NCBI GenBank assembly: GCA_024695225.1
Contig: JAILIO010000030.1
Location: 1 to 47,073 of the forward strand
DNA length: 47,073 nucleotides
Source of the DNA: Lachnospiraceae bacterium
GTDB taxonomy: Bacteria; Bacillota; Clostridia; Lachnospirales; Lachnospiraceae
Direction of reading: 5' to 3'
The first letter of the stretch is position 1; each line of letters begins with the position of its first letter. The notes beneath the pieces were generated by a model that saw only the letters and a program-made list of their open reading frames with translations, made no database searches and was not told the DNA's origin. Positions 23,986 through 32,837 of the stretch are shown piece by piece. A program made the translations under genes and the position numbers.

Positions 23986-25178
23986 AGCGTCTCCTGTATG
24001 CTCTCGATCAATATATCTGCCATCTCATCAATATGTGACTTTTCAACTACGAGAGGAGGAACAAATCTCAGAACGTTCTTTCCCGCATTTATCACTATAA
24101 GGCCTTTCGATATGGACTTCTCGATGACAGGCCCCACAGGTCTGTCAAATTCAAGCCCCTGCATAAGCCCGGAACCTCTGCGTTCTTTTATGAAATCAAA
24201 CCTGTCCTTTATACCCTCAAGCTTTTCTTCAAGGTAAGGGGTCACCTCCCTCACATGGTTTAAGAGGTCTTTCTGTTCAAACAGTTCGAGCACTTTGCAT
24301 ACGGCTGCGCAGGCAAGGGGATTTCCGCCGTAGGTTGTGCCATGGTCACCGGCCTTGAGGGAATTGGCCCCTGTCTTCTCATTCATTAGGAAAGCACCCA
24401 CCGGGACTCCGCAGCCAAGGGCCTTTGCGACAGCCATGGCGTCAGGTTTTACGCCAAATTTCTGCCAGGCAAACATATAGCCGGTCCTGCCCATGCCGCA
24501 CTGTATCTCATCCAGCATCATAAGCATGTTATTCTCATCGCAGAGTTCTCTCACGCCCTTTATGAATTCCTCGTTTGCAGGCCTTATCCCGCCTTCCCCC
24601 TGTACCGTCTCGAACAGCACAGCGATGGTCCTGTCATTTACAAGGGCCTTTACGCTGTCCAGATCGTTCATATCCGCAAACCGGATGTTTCCGATCATGG
24701 GGGCGAAGGCTGCCCTGTATGCTGCATTTCCGGTGACGGAAAGCGCACCGTAGGTGCGGCCATGGAATGATGAATTCAAAGCAATGATCTCGTGATCGGT
24801 TTTCCCGTCCCTCAGATAGCCGTATTTGCGGGCGGTCTTCAAAAGTCCCTCTATAGCTTCGGCACCGCTGTTTGTAAAGAACACCCTGTCCATGCCGCTC
24901 ACTTCCTTCAGGGCTTTTGCGGCTCTGATGGCAGGCACATTGTAGTAGTAGTTTGATGTGTGTATAACCTTATCTATCTGCTCTTTCAGGGCGTCATTGT
25001 ACTCTTTCACCCCGTAGCCCAGGGCGAAAACCGCTATTCCTGCCACAAAATCCAGATATCGCTTTCCTTCGATATCGTAGAGGTTCATTCCCTCCCCACG
25101 GTCTATCACCAGATGATAGCGGTTGTATGTGTGCAGCAGATCCCGTTCTGCTTCGTCGATATATTCCTGTATCTCCAT
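23982..25178 (-). CDS. argD: Acetylornithine aminotransferase
   Basis: This pyridoxal-phosphate enzyme converts N-acetylglutamate semialdehyde to N-acetylornithine. The family signatures are FTNSGAEAIEGLLKTARKYG, SFHGRTYGALSVTGN, the cofactor Asp in MLDEIQCGMGRTG and the Schiff-base Lys in AVAKALGCGVPVGAFL. Three starts are possible. ATG 25178 is chosen because AGGAG precedes it by 6 nt. Confidence 0.95.
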   Translation of the reverse strand: MEIQEYIDEAERDLLHTYNRYHLVIDRGEGMNLYDIEGKRYLDFVAGIAVFALGYGVKEYNDALKEQIDKVIHTSNYYYNVPAIRAAKALKEVSGMDRVFFTNSGAEAIEGLLKTARKYGYLRDGKTDHEIIALNSSFHGRTYGALSVTGNAAYRAAFAPMIGNIRFADMNDLDSVKALVNDRTIAVLFETVQGEGGIRPANEEFIKGVRELCDENNMLMMLDEIQCGMGRTGYMFAWQKFGVKPDAMAVAKALGCGVPVGAFLMNEKTGANSLKAGDHGTTYGGNPLACAAVCKVLELFEQKDLLNHVREVTPYLEEKLEGIKDRFDFIKERRGSGLMQGLEFDRPVGPVIEKSISKGLIVINAGKNVLRFVPPLVVEKSHIDEMADILIESIQETL

Positions 25179-25327
25179 AACCATCTCCTGTTCTGCGTCC
25201 GACACACTCTTTTATAAATAACAGCGTATCAAATTGTGTGTTTTGGCCCTGACAGCGCATCGATCATGCGCCTTGGCCCTGTGTGATCCGGATTTCCGCC
25301 TGTTAAACATTTTTTACGGAAAAGGTC

Positions 25328-26236
25328 TCATCCCTCCTGATTGTTAAACTGGTCTGCGTCCTCATCCCTGAAAAACATGGTTCCGATACCCTGATCCGTA
25401 AAGATCTCCAAAAGAATGCTGTGAGGGATCCTGCCGTCCAGTATGTGGACCCTGTTGACGCCGGCTCTCACGGCGGAAGTGCAGTTTGATATCTTAGGGA
25501 GCATTCCTCCCCCCACTATCCCGCTGTCTATCAGTTCTTCAGCTTCTGAAACAGTGAGTCTGGATATCTTCGTGTCTTCATCGTTCAGATCCCTGTAGAG
25601 ACCGCCTATGTCCGTGAGGAATACAAGCTTGTCCGCCCCCACAGCGGTTGCTATGGCGCAGGCTGCGTCGTCGGCATTTATATTGTAGGTTTCATAATTG
25701 TCATCAAAGCCTATGGGGCATACCACCGGAAGAAAATCTTTTTCCAGAAGGTCGAAAAGGATCTCCGGATCCACTAATTTGATATCTCCCACATAGCCTA
25801 TGTCCTGACCGTCGGGCATCTTCTTCTGTACCCTCAGGAGCCCGCCGTCCTTGCCGCTTATACCGGCGGCCTTGACCTCCTGGGATTCGATCTTTGTGAC
25901 CAGTTCCTTATTTACACGGTTCAGCACCATCTCCGCTATTGTCATGGTATCGCTGTCCGTAACCCTGAATCCGTTTACGAAGGTACTCTTTCCTCCGGTC
26001 TTCTCGACCCACTGACTTATCTCCTTGCCTCCGCCGTGGACGATTATAGGCTTAAAACCCACCAGTTTAAGGAGTATCGCGTCTTCTATAACGCTGTTCT
26101 TTAAGTCGTCTGTCTTCATGGCAGACCCGCCGTACTTTATGACTACGATCTTTCTGTTGAATTTGCGGATGTAGGGAAGGGCCTCCACAAGTGTCTTTGC
26201 CTTCTCCAACGCTGTATCCATTTCTTTCTGATTCAT
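25328..26236 (-). CDS. argB: Acetylglutamate kinase
   Basis: ArgB phosphorylates N-acetylglutamate, usually the feedback-controlled step in the cyclic pathway. The nucleotide and substrate motifs VVIKYGGSAM (with Lys), IIVHGGGKEIS and VGGGMLPKISN are present. The N-terminal helix preceding KYGG is that of arginine-inhibited hexameric forms, so feedback inhibition is likely. Ribosome binding site GGAG. It lies 149 nt upstream of argD. Confidence 0.96.
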   Translation of the reverse strand: MNQKEMDTALEKAKTLVEALPYIRKFNRKIVVIKYGGSAMKTDDLKNSVIEDAILLKLVGFKPIIVHGGGKEISQWVEKTGGKSTFVNGFRVTDSDTMTIAEMVLNRVNKELVTKIESQEVKAAGISGKDGGLLRVQKKMPDGQDIGYVGDIKLVDPEILFDLLEKDFLPVVCPIGFDDNYETYNINADDAACAIATAVGADKLVFLTDIGGLYRDLNDEDTKISRLTVSEAEELIDSGIVGGGMLPKISNCTSAVRAGVNRVHILDGRIPHSILLEIFTDQGIGTMFFRDEDADQFNNQEG

Positions 26237-26284
26237 CTTTCACTCCATCCCGGACCGGTGCGCCTGTACCCGCACTAAAGCCCT

Positions 26285-26758
26285 TTATTCTCGGTTCATC
26301 CTGATCAGGTTATTTTCATTCAGCACCAGATCGTAACAGTTACAGTCCCCCCTGTCTCTCCAGCCCGTGTCATGCCAGAACTCATTTCCCACATTGTTGT
26401 CGGAAAATGCCACAAGAGAGATCTTATTTACCTTAAGTTTCTTGAGTTTATCCGCGCACTCCGTCACCATCTGCCGGCCTATGCCCTGCCTTCTGTATGC
26501 TTCGGCGACGCAGACATGGTAGAGTCTTCCCTCCCGTCCGTCATTTCCGCAGAGGATGGCTCCCACTATCATATCGTCCTTTTTTTGATCCACTGCCACC
26601 ACGGATGTGCCGGGGTTTCTCTCAAGAAACCGCTTTACGCCCTCCTCGGAATCATCCATGCTCCTGATGGCCATGCCCTTTATGCTTTCCCAGAGAGCCC
26701 TGACCCCGGGGTAATCCCCCAATGTCATCTCCCTTATTTTCACACTACCTTCCATCAC
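26285..26758 (-). CDS. GNAT-family N-acetyltransferase in the arginine operon
   Basis: The 157-residue protein has the GNAT fold, with the acetyl-CoA-binding motif VAEAYRRQGIGRQMVTE (R/Q-x-x-G-x-G/A type) and the later NEFWHDTGWRDRG. Its start overlaps the argC stop as ATGA, so it is translated with argC and sits between argC and argB. The substrate is not evident. A role in arginine metabolism, for example making N-acetylglutamate, is suggested only by context, since argJ elsewhere can supply that activity. Confidence 0.85.
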   Translation of the reverse strand: MMEGSVKIREMTLGDYPGVRALWESIKGMAIRSMDDSEEGVKRFLERNPGTSVVAVDQKKDDMIVGAILCGNDGREGRLYHVCVAEAYRRQGIGRQMVTECADKLKKLKVNKISLVAFSDNNVGNEFWHDTGWRDRGDCNCYDLVLNENNLIRMNRE

Positions 26759-27810
26759 GGGAACAGCGGAGCTGCCTCAAGGGCGGTATTTTCGGGAAGG
26801 CCGAACATGATATTCATGTTCTGGACTGCCTGCCCGGCGGCCCCCTTCACCAGATTGTCCAGGGCTCCCATCATGATGGCGCGACCGGTCCTCTTGTCCA
26901 CTGCGATGCCTATATCCGTGTAATTGCTGCCCTCGACCCATCTGGTCTCGGGGCAGACCCCCTTGGGCAGGACCCTGATAAACTGTTCATCCCCGTAATA
27001 CTTTTCATATACACTTATAAGCTCATCCGCATCGGGCACATTGCCGTTACTGTCCTTTTTAAGGCTTGCGTAGGCAGTCACCAGTATCCCCCGGTTCATG
27101 GGGACCAGGTGAGGTGTAAAATTGATCATTATACTGCGCCCGGCGGCGTACGAAAGCTGCTCCTCTATCTCCGGAGTATGCCTGTGTGTGGTCACACCGT
27201 AGGCTTTTATGTTCTCATTTACCTCGCAGAACAGATTCCCTTCCTTCAGCCCCCGGCCTGCCCCGGAAGTCCCGCTTTTCGCATCTATTATCAATGTGTC
27301 GGGGTCGATCAGTCCCTCTTTCACAAGAGGATAACAGGAAAGGATGGAACAAGTTGTATAACACCCGGGGTTTGCCAGTATCCTGGCGTCTTTCACCTTT
27401 TCCCTGTAAAGTTCACAGAGACCGTAAACCGACTCCGAAAGATACTTTGGAGATTTATGTTCTATCTTGTACCACTTTTCGTAGACATCCACATCCTTAA
27501 GCCGGAAGTCTGCGGAGAGATCTATTATCCTGACATTCTTAAGCAATTCGTCATTCACCACGGATGCAGCATAACCCTGGGGCGTGGCTGTGAAAATGAC
27601 ATCCGTATCCTTGGAAAGCTCCTGCAGTTCACTTCCTGTGAACTCCAGATCCACTATCCGGTATATGTTTCCGTATATTTTATGGAAAGGTTCCCCCTCT
27701 CTCGTCCTGGATCCTATCCATCTGATCTCTGCTTTCGGGTGTCCGGACAAAAGCCTTATAAGCTCCGAACCCGCATATCCGGCGGCTCCCATTATGCCGA
27801 CTCTGATCAT
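26755..27810 (-). CDS. argC: N-acetyl-gamma-glutamyl-phosphate reductase
   Basis: ArgC reduces the acyl phosphate made by ArgB to the semialdehyde. The dinucleotide fold MIRVGIMGAAGYAGSELIRL begins at the chosen ATG, preceded by GGAGGAAGAG. The catalytic Cys lies in LANPGCYTT. An open frame continues 59 codons upstream but has no family similarity and includes a 12-bp tandem duplication, so it is leader. This is the first gene of argC-GNAT-argB-argD-SBP. Confidence 0.96.
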   Translation of the reverse strand: MIRVGIMGAAGYAGSELIRLLSGHPKAEIRWIGSRTREGEPFHKIYGNIYRIVDLEFTGSELQELSKDTDVIFTATPQGYAASVVNDELLKNVRIIDLSADFRLKDVDVYEKWYKIEHKSPKYLSESVYGLCELYREKVKDARILANPGCYTTCSILSCYPLVKEGLIDPDTLIIDAKSGTSGAGRGLKEGNLFCEVNENIKAYGVTTHRHTPEIEEQLSYAAGRSIMINFTPHLVPMNRGILVTAYASLKKDSNGNVPDADELISVYEKYYGDEQFIRVLPKGVCPETRWVEGSNYTDIGIAVDKRTGRAIMMGALDNLVKGAAGQAVQNMNIMFGLPENTALEAAPLFP

Positions 27811-27924
27811 CTCTTCCTCCGTATCCTGATTCGTACCCTGATTCGTACCCTTATCTCTGTCTTTTCTGTATCTTATGCTGCTGTACTCAGATCGTACCGC
27901 CTTGCAAACGGATATCCCACTGTT

Positions 27925-27978
27925 CATGTGGTCAGCCCGATGTATCTGATGATATTTTGCTGCACATATGGTCAGCCC
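27925..27978. repeat. Two 14-bp direct repeats in the argC leader
   Basis: CATGTGGTCAGCCC (27925-27938) and CATATGGTCAGCCC (27965-27978) differ at one base and lie 40 bp apart, 115-170 bp upstream of argC. A regulator half-site pair or leader RNA element is possible. No typical ArgR box was recognised. Confidence 0.45.
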
Positions 27979-28029
27979 ACAGCACAAATTAACTTTTCCA
28001 TTGTACTACTTTAGTGATTCAAAGGGAAG

Positions 28030-28992
28030 TCATGCATCCAGAAAACTGAACAGCTCCCTGTAAAAGATCTCAAGGGTATCTGATCTGCTGTTAAATATCT
28101 CATGCTTGGCATTCTTGAACATCACATCCCGTATATCCGGACACAGGGAAGAAAAGTCGTCAAATCCCGAGCTGTCCACCACATCTTCCAATCCGGCTCT
28201 GCACAGAAGAACCGGGATCTTGATCTTTTTCACATTTTCGGGCTTTACAACATCCGCCATGGCTTTTACTGCGGCTCTTCCCCATCTGAAATTTCCGCCG
28301 GACAAATGAAAATGTTTATCATTTATCCTGAGTGTCAGATCATATTTATAACGTTCTTCCGATGTATCACAGGAGTTTTCAAAGTCATACCCCATTTCCG
28401 AAAATCTCTTTTGTCCCGGCAGCAGCCTGTTTTCCAGTTTCATGAATTCAGCCATGGAAAAAAGGGCTTTCACCTGGCATCCGCCGGCATCTCCAAATCT
28501 TATCCTGAACATGGGGGAGATCAGGATTGCTTTTTTGAAATAGTCCCCATATTTTTCCAAAAACAGGGTTCCCACAGTACCACCCATGGAGTGGCATAAC
28601 ACATGTTTCAAAGAATCCGGGTATTCCTTTTCGACCACTGTATCCATAAAGCACTTGACATCGGCCACATATGTATCAAAGGTATCTATATCCACGCGGT
28701 CGATCTCAGGGACGCTCCTCCAGGAATAGCCGTGGCCCCTGAGTTCCAGGAGGTACACCGTGTAACCGTGTTCCCACATATCATATATGACCTCATGGTA
28801 TTTATCCGCATATTCCACGAAACCGTGCAGGATCACCAGGACCTTATTTCCGTCACCTCCTGCAGCTTTCACATACCCCTGGGGCCTGCCGTCAAAGGAA
28901 TCAAATGAGGACCTGACAACGTGTTCCTTCCACCACCGGGCTCCCTCGCCCCTCATATACTCCTTAAAACCTTCTTCATCAAATGGAACCAT
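28030..28992 (-). CDS. Alpha/beta hydrolase, lysophospholipase-like (serine aminopeptidase S33 type)
   Basis: The 320 residues form an alpha/beta-hydrolase. The oxyanion segment is VLVILHGFVEYADKYHEVI, and YLLELRGHGYSWR follows. The nucleophile elbow is CHSMGGTVGTLF (GxSxG-type, Ser in HSMGG). A late Asp (RAGLEDVVDSSGF) and the catalytic His in NAKHEIFNSRSD complete the triad. This pattern matches monoacylglycerol lipase/lysophospholipase PldB-like proteins; the substrate is uncertain. GAGG precedes the ATG. Confidence 0.87.
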   Translation of the reverse strand: MVPFDEEGFKEYMRGEGARWWKEHVVRSSFDSFDGRPQGYVKAAGGDGNKVLVILHGFVEYADKYHEVIYDMWEHGYTVYLLELRGHGYSWRSVPEIDRVDIDTFDTYVADVKCFMDTVVEKEYPDSLKHVLCHSMGGTVGTLFLEKYGDYFKKAILISPMFRIRFGDAGGCQVKALFSMAEFMKLENRLLPGQKRFSEMGYDFENSCDTSEERYKYDLTLRINDKHFHLSGGNFRWGRAAVKAMADVVKPENVKKIKIPVLLCRAGLEDVVDSSGFDDFSSLCPDIRDVMFKNAKHEIFNSRSDTLEIFYRELFSFLDA

Positions 28993-29114
28993 TGTAATCC
29001 TCGCTCATCTGTGATCATCTGTTACTTAAGACCGGTAAAGGCGCAGAATCGTAATAAGAGATCGGTCATATCGGTATATTGTACCAAAAACATCACCGGT
29101 ATGAAAGCCGAAGG

Positions 29115-29143
29115 TTGTTATGTTTTTTTAAGAGTGCTAATAT
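29115..29143 (+). promoter_or_regulatory. Possible promoter of the zinc-ribbon gene
   Basis: TTGTTA and TAATAT are 17 bp apart. It would give a leader of about 245 nt containing a CCCCGG/CCGGGG hairpin (29191-29209) and 39-bp repeats. Match quality is moderate. The rest of the 28993-29395 gap shows no gene. Confidence 0.35.
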
Positions 29144-29298
29144 TTTTACCTGAGATCGTTTTCAGATGCGTCCTGATCCCACATGAAAAGCCCCGGGCTG
29201 AAACCGGGGAATAACACCGGGCTCAAAAAACAGGTGCTGTAACAGGAAATGGCAGCAGGCTTGAAAACACAGCCTGTAAACAGGAAATGAAAACCCAA

Positions 29299-29363
29299 CC
29301 GAAAGCAGAGTCTGAAAACAGGGAATGGCAGCATATCCCGAAAGCAGAGTCTGAAAACAGGGA
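29299..29363. repeat. 39-bp direct repeats upstream of the zinc-ribbon gene
   Basis: A 26-bp block, CCGAAAGCAGAGTCTGAAAA plus CAGGGA, occurs at 29299 and 29338. A degenerate third copy lies around 29250-29290 (ATGGCAGCAGGCTTGAAAAC). The last unit ends about 30 nt before the gene's start codon. Confidence 0.8.
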
Positions 29364-29395
29364 GCGAAGATAACAGCTGAACACAGGAGACCACC

Positions 29396-30316
29396 ATGGA
29401 AATAAAATGCGACTTTTGTGACAATATCATAAAAGATACCGATGAAAAATGTCCCTTTTGCGGAGCCCCCAACGCCCACGTAAACCGCACGGCAAACCGT
29501 GAGCCCAAAACGATCGAAGAACTCAGGGCTTACTGCAGAGCCAGAAATATGCCCCTCGAAAAAATGAGATTCTTTATAGGCGAAGACTACAAGGGTCCGA
29601 AAGCCTTCGGTCTCTTCAAGGATGACGAGGGCATGTATGTTGTCTACAAAAATAAAGCCGATGGCAACCGTGCTGTCCGTTACCGCGGCAAGGACGAAGC
29701 CTATGCCGTAAATGAGATCTATCAGAAGCTTAAAACCGAGATCTCCCAACAGATAGCGGGAGGCCACGTAAAGAAAAAAGGAAGCAAACCCTCTTCCTCA
29801 AAAGGAGGTGGAGGACAGAAGAGATCCGGCATAGATCCTGACGACATAAAATCTTTTATTTACAAGAGGCTTACCTCCTTAAGCACGTATGTGGTGCTGA
29901 TCTTTGTGCTGATACTGGTTGCCATTATCCTGGACCCCTCCCCTGTTTCCGGCTATTACAATGCCGATGACTCATACTACTATTACGACAGCACAAACGG
30001 ATGGTATGGCTATAACGACTACGATGACTACTGGTATAAAACAGATGCCCCGGAGATCTCCGAGGATTCAAAATGGTCCGATTACAGCGCCGATGAAGAA
30101 GAGTTTGAATTCACCTACGGGGATCAGGTATATACATTTGGGGATTACAGGGCGGACAACAGCGAAGACTTTACCACAAAAAGCTACAGCAGCGATGACG
30201 ATGATGACGACTATGATTACGACAATGGTTTTTGGGACGACTGGGATGACGACTACGATGATTACGACTGGGGTGGCTGGGACAGCAACGACACCGACTG
30301 GGATTCAGACTGGTGA
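29396..30316 (+). CDS. Zinc-ribbon membrane protein with Asp/Tyr-rich C-terminal tail
   Basis: The N-terminus is a four-cysteine zinc ribbon (CDFCDNIIKDTDEKCPFCG). An unassigned basic domain of about 100 residues (AYCRARNMPLEKMRFFIGED and following) and a Ser/Lys/Gly linker come next. One membrane segment lies near 160-180 (YVVLIFVLILVAIILDPSP). The remaining 120 residues are overwhelmingly Asp, Tyr, Ser and Trp, ending DSNDTDWDSDW. The start has AGGAG. No described function is recognised. The layout suggests a cytosolic zinc-ribbon domain with an acidic extracellular tail that might bind cations. That is inference. Confidence 0.85.
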   Translation: MEIKCDFCDNIIKDTDEKCPFCGAPNAHVNRTANREPKTIEELRAYCRARNMPLEKMRFFIGEDYKGPKAFGLFKDDEGMYVVYKNKADGNRAVRYRGKDEAYAVNEIYQKLKTEISQQIAGGHVKKKGSKPSSSKGGGGQKRSGIDPDDIKSFIYKRLTSLSTYVVLIFVLILVAIILDPSPVSGYYNADDSYYYYDSTNGWYGYNDYDDYWYKTDAPEISEDSKWSDYSADEEEFEFTYGDQVYTFGDYRADNSEDFTTKSYSSDDDDDDYDYDNGFWDDWDDDYDDYDWGGWDSNDTDWDSDW

Positions 30317-30352
30317 CCTCATATTTAATTTAGACAATTAAAAACCCTTGAG

Positions 30353-30392
30353 AGTGGTACCACGGAAATAAATTGCGGGGTGCCACTTTTTT
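30353..30392 (+). terminator. Intrinsic terminator with a T-box-like sequence
   Basis: AGTGGTACC (30353-30361) pairs with GGTGCCACT (30379-30387) and is followed by six T residues. The left arm contains TGGTACC followed by ACGG, matching the T-box core TGGNACC. However, coding sequence ends only 36 nt upstream, leaving no room for stem I. It therefore most simply terminates the zinc-ribbon gene. Confidence 0.8.
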
Positions 30393-30507
30393 CATCTCTT
30401 CAAATATTTCATCCACAACATCAGGTCAAATTCGGCGTTTTTATAAAAATCTGTAAATAAAACGATAAAAACAGTACGAAAAAAAGCAACATCAACTAAA
30501 TATGTCC

Positions 30508-30537
30508 TTTACTTGTATTTTTACAAAATGATATGAT
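30508..30537 (+). promoter_or_regulatory. Possible promoter of the chemoreceptor gene
   Basis: TTTACT and TATGAT are separated by 18 bp, followed by a perfect 8-bp hairpin TCAGAAGA/TCTTCTGA (30565-30585) in the leader and AAAGGAG before the ATG. No flagellar sigma-28 promoter was recognised. Confidence 0.35.
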
Positions 30538-30609
30538 GCCCTTGTAATCAGCCATGTTCAGTCTTCAGAAGATTTTGTCTTCTGACGCCGATGAAAGGAG
30601 ATCCCTCAT

Positions 30610-32694
30610 ATGAAATCCGGAAAAAAAGGGTTGTCGCTACAGGTAAAGATGCTGTTGGTGATCCTGCCCATTGTGATCATCGTGGCAAATGTGATCGCTC
30701 TTGTAAGCGGACTGCTCGCCCAGAATGCCATACTGGAGCAGACATCCCGGTATATGAACGCCGAACTGGCCAAAAATGCCAATGACGTGGATGCGAAACT
30801 TGAATCTGTCCGCATGACCGCAGAAGAGTTGTCAATCTTTGTGGGAAACACCTACAAGACCACCGATATGGCATCCTATGCCAAACTCTTCGGAGATACC
30901 GTAAGATCAAATGACCTGATACTGGGTTCAGGAATCTGGTTTGAACCGTCCGTTTACACAGGTGACAAAAAATATGCCGGTGAAAAATACGTAGGTCCCT
31001 ACTGGTACAGGGACGGCGATAACATCGTGGAAGACTGGGAATATTCAAACGCGGAATACGATTATTTCTCCCAGGAGTATTACACCAATGCCGCCAAGAT
31101 CACAACCCTGAATGCCACCATAACGGATCCCTATTACGATCCCGCCAGCGACTCTGTCATGGCCTCATGTTCTGCCCCGATATTTAACGAAGAAGGCTCC
31201 TACATCGGATGCATAACCGTCGATATGAGCCTGGGAACCATAAGTGACATCATCGGATCCATAAAAGTGGGAACAAACGACAACGCCATCTTATTGACCT
31301 CAGGCGGAGCCTATATATATACGAAGGATCAGGAAAAGGTGGAATCCGGCATGGATATCGCGTCGGACAAAGACAGCATTTCCCAGATCGCCTCCACTGT
31401 ACTGTCCGGTGAAAAGGGCGAGACCTCATACAAGGGTTCTCAGGGACAGATGAATGTATATTACACCACCATCCCGGAAGTTAACTGGAAGCTCATAATA
31501 GAGATGCCTCTTTCGGAAATAAAGGCTCCCGCCATGAATATGACCCGTACCACGGTGCCCATCTGTATCATCGGAGTCATAGTCAGCGTCATCCTGGTCT
31601 TCCTCTTTGCCAGGTCCATCGCAAATCCGGTCAAGAAGGTGGACGAATTCGCAGTTGAGCTTTCAAAGGGCAATTTCTCCGTCGCTCCTCTGGACATCAG
31701 CAGGAACGATGAGATCGGAGAGATGAGCGAATCCTTAAATGAGATGTACGGCAACAACAGCGGTATAATAAAGAAGATCTCAACGGAAGCCACAAATATC
31801 AGCGATGCTTCCTCCACTTTAGGCGCCATGAGCGAAGAACTGGCGGCAGAGTTCTCCAGGATACAGAGCAATGTATCCGCAGTCAACGAGGCAATGATGA
31901 ATTCCAGCGCCGCCACCGAGGAAGTTTCCGCTTCAGTCACTGAGGTAAACACCTCCGTGCAGCAGCTGGCAAGCAGCAGTTCAGAGATAAAGAAAGAAGC
32001 AAAGGAGATCTCATCCAGGGCACGCCAGGTCCAGGAGGACAGCAGGAAAGCCTATGAAAGCGCGATCTCCATAGCAAAAGAGAGAGAGACCGAGATAAAA
32101 GCGGCCACTGCCAAAGCAGAGGTCGTAAATGAGATCAAAAACATGGCCGATGCCATCTCGAATATCGCAAGCGAGATCGATCTCCTTTCACTCAACGCTT
32201 CGATAGAAGCGGCAAGGGCCGGGGAAGCGGGAAGAGGCTTTGCCGTGGTGGCTCAGCAGATAAACAAGCTGGCCACGGATACCGCAGCGGCTGTCAAGCA
32301 GATACAGGACACCGTATCGGACATACAGGGCGCCTTCTCAGACCTTTCCGAGGGTTCAAACAAGCTTCTCAGCTTTGTGACAGACACGGTTACCCCGGAT
32401 TACGACAAATTCACCGGCATCGGAAAGCAGTACGGGGACGATGCAAATCTCTTCGATGACTTTTCCGCCCGCATCCTTGAGATGGCCAATTCCATAAAGA
32501 GCACTATGGACGAGGTCAACTATGCAGTCCAGAACATCGCAGAGAGCACCCAGGATACCGCAGCCCACAGCAGCGATGTAAATGATTCCATTGGCAGCGT
32601 TTCAAACGCCATAGAATCTGTGGCCCAGCTGGCTACAGACCAGCAGTCTACCGCAAGAGAGCTGGCAGAGATCGTGGACAATTTTAAATTCTGA
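30610..32694 (+). CDS. Methyl-accepting chemotaxis protein with Cache sensor
   Basis: The 694-residue receptor has a membrane segment at about 13-37 and an extracytoplasmic double Cache domain (IWFEPSVYTGDKKYAGEKYV and ITDPYYDPASDSVMASCSAP are typical). A second membrane segment lies near 307-328, followed by HAMP and a long coiled-coil signalling domain. The hairpin tip ISNIASEIDLLSLNASIEAA followed by RAGEAGRGFAVVA matches the CheA/CheW-contacting tip, with EIDLLSL in place of the usual QTNLLAL. Cache receptors commonly sense amino acids or organic acids. It is monocistronic with a downstream terminator, and no other chemotaxis genes are nearby. Confidence 0.95.
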   Translation: MKSGKKGLSLQVKMLLVILPIVIIVANVIALVSGLLAQNAILEQTSRYMNAELAKNANDVDAKLESVRMTAEELSIFVGNTYKTTDMASYAKLFGDTVRSNDLILGSGIWFEPSVYTGDKKYAGEKYVGPYWYRDGDNIVEDWEYSNAEYDYFSQEYYTNAAKITTLNATITDPYYDPASDSVMASCSAPIFNEEGSYIGCITVDMSLGTISDIIGSIKVGTNDNAILLTSGGAYIYTKDQEKVESGMDIASDKDSISQIASTVLSGEKGETSYKGSQGQMNVYYTTIPEVNWKLIIEMPLSEIKAPAMNMTRTTVPICIIGVIVSVILVFLFARSIANPVKKVDEFAVELSKGNFSVAPLDISRNDEIGEMSESLNEMYGNNSGIIKKISTEATNISDASSTLGAMSEELAAEFSRIQSNVSAVNEAMMNSSAATEEVSASVTEVNTSVQQLASSSSEIKKEAKEISSRARQVQEDSRKAYESAISIAKERETEIKAATAKAEVVNEIKNMADAISNIASEIDLLSLNASIEAARAGEAGRGFAVVAQQINKLATDTAAAVKQIQDTVSDIQGAFSDLSEGSNKLLSFVTDTVTPDYDKFTGIGKQYGDDANLFDDFSARILEMANSIKSTMDEVNYAVQNIAESTQDTAAHSSDVNDSIGSVSNAIESVAQLATDQQSTARELAEIVDNFKF

Positions 32695-32794
32695 GGCACC
32701 TCCTGAAGCTTGCTCCGGGCCGGCAACTCTCCTGAAGACCGGAACAGGCAGATAAGATCAGGCAAAGGGACGCAGATAAATAAGGACATAATGA

Positions 32795-32835
32795 TATCCC
32801 CCGGATTTGATGATCTCCGGGGGATAACTGTTTTT
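32795..32835 (+). terminator. Intrinsic terminator of the chemoreceptor gene
   Basis: TATCCCCCGGA (32795-32805) and TCCGGGGGATA (32816-32826) form a perfect 11-bp stem with a 10-nt loop, followed by ACTGTTTTT. Confidence 0.88.
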
Positions 32836-32837
32836 CC

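Noticed and set aside
25255..25271. Terminator between argB and argD
   Set aside because: GCGCAT/ATGCGC is a short 6-bp stem without a T tract and probably incidental.
27811..27987. N-terminal extension of ArgC
   Set aside because: ArgC family sequence starts exactly at the ATG with a GGAGGAAG site. The upstream codons include a 12-bp duplication and no conserved residues.
30421..30600. Sigma-28 flagellar promoter for the chemoreceptor
   Set aside because: AACGATAA and TAAA-like elements occur but not with the required spacing.
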